From assembly GCA_005787035.1 (NCBI GenBank), contig SYCI01000163.1, forward strand, positions 1 through 44,897: DNA of 44,897 nt, given 5' to 3'. The first letter of the stretch is position 1; each line of letters starts with the position of its first letter. The stretch comes from Actinomycetota bacterium. Lineage in GTDB: Bacteria > Actinomycetota > Acidimicrobiia > Acidimicrobiales > Ilumatobacteraceae. Below are positions 38,317 through 44,897 of this stretch, piece by piece. The notes under the pieces are model-generated. The model was not told the DNA's origin. It made no database searches and saw nothing but the letters and a program-made list of their open reading frames with translations. The translations under genes and the position numbers were made by a program.

Positions 38317-38934
38317 TCAGCCGCCCAACAGCCGCCGTTTCTCGGTCTCGAATTCATCAGCCGAGATCGTTCCGCGATCGCGGAGACCTTCGAGTTTCTC
38401 GAGCTGCGTGGCGACGTCGGCCGTCGATGGCGGAGTGGAGAAGGTGCGCCGCTGGTTCTCCTCCATCTGAAGGTGGATCAGGTTCTGCACCTCATCGGGT
38501 CGGAGAATGTCGGTGAAACGTTGTTGGCCGTCCTCGCCACCGGACTCGATCAGCAGGTCACCGGCTTTGATCACCCGTTCGAAGATCGACTGGTTGAAAC
38601 TCACGTTGTTCACACGTTCGAGCGGTATCTCGATACCGCGTTTGGCGACCACACCACTTCGAGCGATCAGTCGATCCGAGGTGATCACGAAATGAGTCGT
38701 GCGCCACTTGAGCCAACGACCTCCCAACCACACGATCGAGAGGAGCGCAACGATGCCGGCGATCCAACGAACTGCCGATTCCCACGCGGCGTCGCCGAGC
38801 GCGGCGAGCGTCCAGAGAAAGAGCGGAGCCGACACGATGACGGCCGCCCCCGGTTGGGCGAAGTACCACCAGTGCGGGTGGATATCGAGGGCCACCTCTT
38901 CGTCGTCGTTCAGAAGTCGCTGCGGGTACGGCAT
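38317..38934 (-). CDS. Bacterial PH-domain membrane protein with C-terminal SHOCT motif
   Basis: Two TMs, FVITSDRLIARSGVVAKRGIEIPLERVNNVSFNQSIFERVIKAGDLLIESGG; C-terminal LEKLEGLRDRGTISADEFETEKRRLLGG. Confidence 0.88.
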   Translation of the reverse strand: MPYPQRLLNDDEEVALDIHPHWWYFAQPGAAVIVSAPLFLWTLAALGDAAWESAVRWIAGIVALLSIVWLGGRWLKWRTTHFVITSDRLIARSGVVAKRGIEIPLERVNNVSFNQSIFERVIKAGDLLIESGGEDGQQRFTDILRPDEVQNLIHLQMEENQRRTFSTPPSTADVATQLEKLEGLRDRGTISADEFETEKRRLLGG

Positions 38935-39017
38935 GAACCGACCCTAGCCAGACACCGCTCACCGACGAGGGCGACCGGGCCGAGAGCCGATCGACACCGA
39001 CGGCGTACTCTTGCTTC

Positions 39018-40991
39018 ATGGCGACGACACCGACCACCGACGATGTCCTCGCCGGACTCGATCCCGTTCAGTCAGCGGCCGTCACGTCGACTGCCCCTCT
39101 GCTCGCGATCATCGCCGGGGCCGGTTCGGGAAAGACGACCGTTCTCACCCGACGGGTCGCGCATCGTTGCCTGACCGGTGCCGCCGACGCGTCGCACACG
39201 GTCGTACTCACGTTCACTCGCCAGGCGGCGGGCGAACTTCGTCGACGCTTGAGCACATTCGGATTGCGGGACCAACCGATTTCGGGCACCTTCCATGCCG
39301 TCGCCTTACGACTCCTCCGTCAGTACTGGGACGACCACGACCGCCGTCACCCAACGCTCGTGTCCGATCGTTCCCGACTCGTCGGCGAGGTGATGGGCGC
39401 CCGCCGCACCGGCCGTCTTTACGACATCGTGTCCGACATCGATTGGGCGCGCGCCCGACGAGTATCACCGGATCGACTCGAGCAAGCGGCCCGCGAAGCC
39501 GGAAGGACTTCCCGTGCCGGTTGGGGTGAAGTCGCCAAGGTGATGAAGGACGTCGAGGCACTGAAACGCAAACGAGGCGTGATCGACCTCGACGACCTCC
39601 TCGAACTGCACATCTCGATCGCCCTCGACGATCCGTCATTCGCGGCGGCGAATCGCTGGCGCCTCCGCCACTTCTTCGTCGACGAGGCCCAGGACATCAA
39701 CCCGCTACAAGAAGCCGTGCTCGACGTGTGGCGAGGACAACGAGACGATCTCACGCTCGTGGGCGATCCGTCGCAGGCGATCTACGGATTCAACGGCGCC
39801 GACTCACGTCTACTACTGCGACTCGAGGATCGCTTCCCGGGAATCGAAGTCGTTCGACTCGACCAGAACTACCGCTGCACACCGCAGATCGTGACGACCG
39901 GACTCGACGCGCTGTCGAGCGGTTCGGGATCGCCGCCCCCTCTGCGCTCGACGCGGTCGGCGGGTGAGGTTCCCGTTGCCTATCGCTTCGCCGACGAGAC
40001 GGCCGAGGCCGCCGGCATCGCGCAAATAGTTCCCGGTCTCCGACTGCCCATGGGACGCTGGCGCGACATCGCGGTCCTGGCCCGCACGAACGCCCAGTTG
40101 CCACCGATCAAAGCAGCCCTCGAGCGCGTCGGGATCCCGGTCGTCGTCAGTGGCTCGGCCGCCCTCGACCCGATCCAGGTGGCGGTGCGGGCGGCGGCCG
40201 AACAGACGAGTCGTGAACGTTTGTCCACGTGGAGTCGCGATGCCCGACACGCCGACACCGAAGCCACCGACGAGGAGATGTCCGCGCGCCGTCGGGTGGC
40301 CGATGCCGTGGATGAGTTCCTCGCCGAGGGCGGTCGCGACGGACTCGGTTTCGCCACCTGGGTTCGCACGGCCCGACCGTTCCAGGCCGACTCGCGCCCG
40401 GATGCCGTCGAACTCGTGACGTTCCACGCCGCCAAGGGGCGCGAGTGGTTCGGAGTCGTCATCGCCGGCTGTGATTCAGGATTGGTCCCCCACTACTCGG
40501 CCAAGACCACCGACGAGAAGGACGAAGAGATTCGGCTGTCCTATGTAGCGATCACTCGGGCCTCGGATCGTCTCGCCTTCACGCATGCTGCGCACCGCAA
40601 TGGTCGGTCGGCGCAGCCGAGCGCCTTCCTGACCCGCCTCCCGGTCGCGCCGTCACCCGAGCCGCCGAGTGCCGACTTCCTCGAAGGTCAACGACGTCGA
40701 CGTCAACCGGTCGCGCCGATCGACCCGCTCACCACGGCCATCGACGAATGGCGCCGAACCGCGGCGCGGGTGGCGGGCGTCTCGACGGCGATGATCCTGT
40801 CGGACCGGGCCCTGCGCGCGATCGCCGAACGTCGACCGACGACACTCGAGGAGCTCGAAGCCATCGAAGGAGTCGGACGTTCCACCGTCCATCGACACGG
40901 CGAGCAGTTGCTCGCGACGATCAGTCGGTCGAGTGCTGCTGATCGCGGATCTGACCCAGACCGCCGAACATCTCCGGACGAACCGAGATGA
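39018..40991 (+). CDS. UvrD/Rep superfamily I DNA helicase with C-terminal HRDC domain
   Basis: [78 protein letters not shown]-like SDRALRAIAERRPTTLEELEAIEGVGRSTVHRHGEQLL. Confidence 0.93.
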   Translation: MATTPTTDDVLAGLDPVQSAAVTSTAPLLAIIAGAGSGKTTVLTRRVAHRCLTGAADASHTVVLTFTRQAAGELRRRLSTFGLRDQPISGTFHAVALRLLRQYWDDHDRRHPTLVSDRSRLVGEVMGARRTGRLYDIVSDIDWARARRVSPDRLEQAAREAGRTSRAGWGEVAKVMKDVEALKRKRGVIDLDDLLELHISIALDDPSFAAANRWRLRHFFVDEAQDINPLQEAVLDVWRGQRDDLTLVGDPSQAIYGFNGADSRLLLRLEDRFPGIEVVRLDQNYRCTPQIVTTGLDALSSGSGSPPPLRSTRSAGEVPVAYRFADETAEAAGIAQIVPGLRLPMGRWRDIAVLARTNAQLPPIKAALERVGIPVVVSGSAALDPIQVAVRAAAEQTSRERLSTWSRDARHADTEATDEEMSARRRVADAVDEFLAEGGRDGLGFATWVRTARPFQADSRPDAVELVTFHAAKGREWFGVVIAGCDSGLVPHYSAKTTDEKDEEIRLSYVAITRASDRLAFTHAAHRNGRSAQPSAFLTRLPVAPSPEPPSADFLEGQRRRRQPVAPIDPLTTAIDEWRRTAARVAGVSTAMILSDRALRAIAERRPTTLEELEAIEGVGRSTVHRHGEQLLATISRSSAADRGSDPDRRTSPDEPR

Positions 40992-41637
40992 AGAGGCCCT
41001 TGGCTTCAGCGCAGAGGCGGTCGCCGGCATGGATGGTGCCGGTCGTGAAGATCTTGCGACCCTCGATCCGGTCGTAACGTCCGACCACACGTAACGGAAC
41101 GTGCAACGGGGTCGGGGCACGGTACGTGATCTCGAGTTTGCCGGTCATTCCCGGCGCCCCCGACAAGGCTTGTGCGAATCCGAGCACCTCGTCGAAGATC
41201 GCCGCCACGAGTCCTCCGTGCAGATGTCCCGGAGGACCTTCGTAAGCGTCGCCGTAGATCACATCGGCCACGACCTCGTTGTCACCGGCCGACAAGTTCA
41301 CGACCGAAGCGAGCGCGTTGAGCGGGCCGGTGACCGGGCTGTAACTCGTGAAGCCATTCGGCACTCCACCCACCGCGCCCTCCGCCGAACCGTGATAGGG
41401 CCGACCGTGCGGACCGGGCTCCAGGTGCGATGTTGCTTGCTCGATCAGTTCGGCCGCCTTCAGGATCGGCTCGTCATCGGCCATCGACGTCGCGGCGTAT
41501 TGGAGCGCGGCGCGCAGAGCGCTGGCGAGACGTTGACGCGCGTTCTCCGCCGGAATGTCGTTGGCTCCACGAACTTCGAGCAAAGCCCTTTGGATGCCGG
41601 ATCGAAAGGCCTTCTCGGCCGGATGCTGTTCAGTCAT
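40921..41637 (-). CDS. PaaI-type hotdog thioesterase family protein
   Basis: YEGPPGHLHGGLVAAIFDEVLGFAQALSGAPGMTGKLEITYRAPTPLHVPLRV. Confidence 0.88.
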   Translation of the reverse strand: MTEQHPAEKAFRSGIQRALLEVRGANDIPAENARQRLASALRAALQYAATSMADDEPILKAAELIEQATSHLEPGPHGRPYHGSAEGAVGGVPNGFTSYSPVTGPLNALASVVNLSAGDNEVVADVIYGDAYEGPPGHLHGGLVAAIFDEVLGFAQALSGAPGMTGKLEITYRAPTPLHVPLRVVGRYDRIEGRKIFTTGTIHAGDRLCAEAKGLFISVRPEMFGGLGQIRDQQHSTD

Positions 41638-42403
41638 TCAGATCCACCAGAACGGGTGCGTGGTCACTCGGTTGTTGACCTTTACGCGCGTTCCGATCGA
41701 CGATAGCCCAGCGCGCCCGATCGACGACGGGTGCCGTCGCCATCACGAGGTCGATGCGCAAGCCGCGACCCTGATGGAAGTCACCCGATCGATAATCCCA
41801 CCACGAGAAGAGGCGATCTCCCTCGTAGAACTTGCGGAACACGTCCGAGAGACCCCACCGTTCGAGCGCCCGCAACGACTCACGCTCCGGTTCGCTGACG
41901 TGGGTGGCCCCGACGAAGGCCTTCGGATCATGAACGTCACGATCGTCGGGCGCGATGTTGAAGTCACCCGTGACGATCACAGGTCGGGTCGCGTCCTCGT
42001 TCTCCTGGAGATGAACCAGAAGCCTCTGCATCCACTCGAGCTTGTAGCGATAGTGATCGTTGTCGAGTGAACGCCCGTTGGGCACGTAGACCGAACTCAC
42101 CCGCACTCCGCCACACGTGGCGGTCACGAGTCGGGCCTCGGGGTCGGCGGGTGCACCGTCGGCGAAGCCGCGCACCGGATCGTCGAGACCAACGCGAGAG
42201 GCGATGGCGACCCCGTTCCACTGCCCCTGGCCGTGATGCACGCACTGGTAACCGAGTTGTTCGAACGCGAGATGCGGGAACGCGTCCTCGGCAAGCTTGG
42301 TCTCCTGCATGCACAACACGTCGGGGCGCACGTCGGCCAGCCAGTCCTCGACCCGCGGCAACCGTGCCCGCAGCGAGTTGACGTTCCACGTGGCGATGCG
42401 CAT
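41630..42403 (-). CDS. xth: Exodeoxyribonuclease III
   Basis: MRIATWNVNSLRARLPRVEDWLADVRPDVLCMQETKL; GDFNIAPDDRDVHDP; RIDLVMATAP; SDHAPVLVDL. Confidence 0.95.
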   Translation of the reverse strand: MRIATWNVNSLRARLPRVEDWLADVRPDVLCMQETKLAEDAFPHLAFEQLGYQCVHHGQGQWNGVAIASRVGLDDPVRGFADGAPADPEARLVTATCGGVRVSSVYVPNGRSLDNDHYRYKLEWMQRLLVHLQENEDATRPVIVTGDFNIAPDDRDVHDPKAFVGATHVSEPERESLRALERWGLSDVFRKFYEGDRLFSWWDYRSGDFHQGRGLRIDLVMATAPVVDRARWAIVDRNARKGQQPSDHAPVLVDLND

Positions 42404-42405
42404 GC

Positions 42406-43536
42406 CTACTTGACGGCGCCCTTCTTGGCGGCCGACTTCCGAGCCGCCACTTTCTTGGCCGCCGTCTTCTTGGCCGCCGTCTTCTTGACCACGACCTTCT
42501 TCGCCGGCTCCTTCTTCGCCGGCTCCTTCTTCACCGGAGCCTTCTTCGCCGGAGCCTTCTTCGCTGGCTCCTTCTTCACGGGAGCCTTCTTCACGGAAGC
42601 CTTCTTCGTCGCGACCTTCTTGGCCGGCTCCTTCTTCACCGGAGCCTTCTTGGTCGAGGCCACCGTGGTTTCTTCCACGACCTTGGCCGAACCGCGGCGA
42701 CCAGTGGGCTTCAGGTCGATACTGCGACGGGTGGCCACGACCGAAACGACTTCGAGAGACACCTCGTCGCCGATCTTCATCACGTCACGCGCCGAGCGCG
42801 GCATGGGGTCGCCCATGAGCCGCAGCGGGACGTAGCCGTTGACTTCACCCATCTTCACGTACGCCCCGTGCGACGAATAACTGTCGACCACACCTTTCAC
42901 GACCGAACCGATGGGGTGCTTCTCCACGAAGTGGAGGAACGGCAGCACACCATTGACGGCTCGCTGGGCCGACGGCTTGGCCTCGGTCGTGACCTTCTTC
43001 TTGGGTAGCGAGGCACCGGGCGGCGGGGCCTTGGGCACCGGCATCGGTTTCATGGCCGCCGCACTCACCTTGGGAGCCTTCTGCGCCTTCTTCCCGGCCG
43101 GGGCCCGCCGACTCTTCTCACCGCGCACCGGCGTACGCGGCACGAACACCCATCCGACGTTGGGCACGGGCTTACCGCCGATGAGTCGGCCTTCGTCGAA
43201 CAACCACCGGTACTCACCGTGGAACTCCTGGTAGCTGTCGTTCGACAGAATGGACGCGCCGACCTTCTGGGCGATCATCAGTACGAAGGCGTCACCGCGT
43301 CCGACCGTGCCCGCCGGGGGCGCCACGAGCTCGTTGTTGGCGATCGCTTCGTCGAATTCGGCGACTTCCTTGCGATCGATCCGATGACCGAACGTCGCAT
43401 CGACGACGACGGTGATCTTGTCCTTCGGATTCTCGGCCATGAACGCCATGACCGCCTCGTTCAACTGCTTGAGACTGGGCTGCGACCGCCCTTCGGTGGC
43501 GATATTGGAACCGTCGACGATCACGTGGCGAGCCAT
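42406..43536 (-). CDS. NYN/Zc3h12a-type ribonuclease-like domain + S1 RNA-binding domain + Lys/Ala/Pro-rich tail
   Basis: MARHVIVDGSNIA...VVVDATFG...GRGDAFVLMIAQKVGASILSNDSYQEF (NYN acidic positions). IGSVVKGVVDSYSSHGAYVKMGEVNGYVPL... (S1). Then an 83-aa KKAPVKKEPAKK repeat tail. Confidence 0.85.
   Translation of the reverse strand: MARHVIVDGSNIATEGRSQPSLKQLNEAVMAFMAENPKDKITVVVDATFGHRIDRKEVAEFDEAIANNELVAPPAGTVGRGDAFVLMIAQKVGASILSNDSYQEFHGEYRWLFDEGRLIGGKPVPNVGWVFVPRTPVRGEKSRRAPAGKKAQKAPKVSAAAMKPMPVPKAPPPGASLPKKKVTTEAKPSAQRAVNGVLPFLHFVEKHPIGSVVKGVVDSYSSHGAYVKMGEVNGYVPLRLMGDPMPRSARDVMKIGDEVSLEVVSVVATRRSIDLKPTGRRGSAKVVEETTVASTKKAPVKKEPAKKVATKKASVKKAPVKKEPAKKAPAKKAPVKKEPAKKEPAKKVVVKKTAAKKTAAKKVAARKSAAKKGAVK
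42409..42657 (-). repeat. Low-complexity in-frame repeats encoding (A/V/E)PAKK-type tail
   Basis: Repeated cttcttcgccggagc/cttcttcaccggagc-like 12-15-nt units encoding an 83-aa Lys/Ala/Pro-rich C-terminus. Confidence 0.9.
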
Positions 43537-43595
43537 ACCCGCTCTAGTCAAGCATCCATGGGGGCGTCCGGACCGGCTCGCCCTACGATCGTCGT

Positions 43596-44261
43596 GTGAC
43601 GAGTGCGGTTTCCGGGGTTCATCGAGCGGTTTTGTGGGACTTCGGCGGGGTGATCCTCAGCAGTCCCTTCGAGGCCTTCAACCGCTTCGAAGCGGAGCGA
43701 GGGATTCCGCTCGACTCGATTCGACGCGTGAACTCCACCAATCCGCACGACAACGCGTGGGCGCGCTTCGAACGCAGCGATATCGGAGCCGCCGAATTCG
43801 ATGACGAGTTCGCCCGCGACGCGGCCGCCCTCGGGCTCGACATTCGTGGTTCACAGGTGCTCGCCCTGTTGCGCGGTGACGTTCGCCCCACAATGGTTCG
43901 TGCCCTCGACCGGGTCCGCGAGGCCGGCTTCCTCACGGCGTGCCTCACCAACAACATGGTCGGTGGCGACGGACGCGCCGACCGACCCGCCGACGAGCGC
44001 GAACTCGCGATGAACGAGATCATGGCTCGTTTCGATGCCGTGGTCGAGAGTTCCAAGGTCGGGGTCCGTAAACCGGAGCCACGCTTCTACGAGATCGCCT
44101 GTGAACTACTCGGTGTTTCGGCCACCGAATGCGTGTTCCTCGACGATCTCGGCATCAACCTCAAGCCCGCGGCGCTCATGGGGATGACGACCATCAAGGT
44201 CGTGTCGGCCGAACAGGCCATCGAAGATCTCGAGACGATTCTCGGGCTGAATCTGCGCTGA
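43596..44261 (+). CDS. HAD-superfamily hydrolase
   Basis: VLWDFGGVILSSPFEAF (motif I), ACLTNNM, KVGVRKPEPRFYEIACELLG, CVFLDDLGINLKPAALMGM. Confidence 0.92.
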   Translation: MTSAVSGVHRAVLWDFGGVILSSPFEAFNRFEAERGIPLDSIRRVNSTNPHDNAWARFERSDIGAAEFDDEFARDAAALGLDIRGSQVLALLRGDVRPTMVRALDRVREAGFLTACLTNNMVGGDGRADRPADERELAMNEIMARFDAVVESSKVGVRKPEPRFYEIACELLGVSATECVFLDDLGINLKPAALMGMTTIKVVSAEQAIEDLETILGLNLR

Positions 44262-44264
44262 GAA

Positions 44265-44897
44265 TCAGAAACCGGCGAAGGTCTCGTCCATGAGATCGGC
44301 CAGTTCCTGATCGTGGACCGTCTTGGAGCCGGTTGCCGGACTACCACTCGCCACTCGCGCCACGTGCCGTAGGTCGTAACCCTGTTCCTTCACGCGCCAC
44401 GTACGGTGCTCGACGAAGTGCCACGGTCCCATGTTGCTCGGTTCCTCCTGCAACCAGACGACCTCACGGGCGTTCGGGTAGCGACTCAAGAGATTGAACA
44501 TCTGCTCGATCGGGAACGGATAGAGCTGCTCGACTCGAATGACCGCCACCGGCGCCTTGCGCTTGTCGCGCTCGGCCATGGCATCCCAGGCCACCTTGCC
44601 CGAGCAGAACACGAGTCGCTTGACGGCCGACGCATCGCTCACGAACGGATCGTCGAGCACCTCTTGGAACGAACCGTGCTCGAGTTCGACCAGCGGTGAG
44701 CGACTCTCCTTCATGCGCAATGGCTGCTTGGGCGTGAAGATCACGAGCGGCTTGCGAACCTCGCGGTGCATCTGCCGACGCAGGACGTGGAAGTACTGAG
44801 CGGCCGTGGTGGCGTTGACCACCTGGATGTTGTCCTCGGCACACAAGGTGAGGACGCGTTCGATACGGGCCGAACTGTGCTCGGGACCCTGACCTTC
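44265..44897 (-). CDS. 2-oxoglutarate dehydrogenase E1/Kgd-type, C-terminal part (N-terminus beyond window end)
   Basis: EGQGPEHSSARIERVLTLCAEDNIQVVNATTAAQYFHVLRRQMHREVRKPLVIFTPKQPLRMKESRSPL...VVWLQEEPSNMGPWHFVE. Confidence 0.95.
   Translation of the reverse strand, partial: EGQGPEHSSARIERVLTLCAEDNIQVVNATTAAQYFHVLRRQMHREVRKPLVIFTPKQPLRMKESRSPLVELEHGSFQEVLDDPFVSDASAVKRLVFCSGKVAWDAMAERDKRKAPVAVIRVEQLYPFPIEQMFNLLSRYPNAREVVWLQEEPSNMGPWHFVEHRTWRVKEQGYDLRHVARVASGSPATGSKTVHDQELADLMDETFAGF

Noticed and set aside
42409-42657. Possible CRISPR or intergenic satellite
   Set aside because: Short in-frame 12-15-nt coding units of a Lys-rich tail, with no spacers.
39018-44261. Helicase, NYN nuclease, exonuclease III and HAD hydrolase as a possible defence island
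   Set aside because: Genes are on mixed strands without operonic coupling as a system, most are housekeeping families, and no typical defence partners or mobile context were seen.

Overview
This 44.9-kb window is a densely packed, high-GC chromosomal segment. The gene families point to Actinomycetota, probably Acidimicrobiia-like; that placement is inferred from gene content only. Most genes lie on the minus strand and are housekeeping. They include recA (C-terminus outside the window), the rplS-trmD-rimM-KH-rpsP-ffh block, ftsY-smc-mutM-rnc-acpP-plsX-rpmF-DUF177-SepIVA-like-coaD-rsmD, and recG-DAK2 kinase with divergent rpmB. Also present are pckG, rpe, psuG with a TrmA/RumA-type methyltransferase, a CoA-transferase/PIG-L/histidine phosphatase cluster, an F420-type LLM oxidoreductase, galK, a UvrD-HRDC helicase, xth, and the C-terminal end of a 2-oxoglutarate dehydrogenase/Kgd-type E1. 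Two tRNAs (His-GTG and Lys-CTT) have clear cloverleaf elements and encoded CCA ends. I found no CRISPR array, mobile element, prophage, defence island or biosynthetic cluster. The items most worth a second look are: (1) a NYN-nuclease + S1 + histone-H1-like Lys/Ala/Pro tail protein; (2) a repeat-linker lipoprotein between ffh and ftsY whose C-terminus resembles potato-inhibitor-I/I78 protease inhibitors; (3) a lone psuG translationally coupled to an m5U-type RNA methyltransferase next to tRNA-Lys; (4) a degenerate cold-shock-like ORF whose stop codon lies in the loop and stem of a perfect terminator hairpin; (5) a 71-nt convergent CDS overlap.
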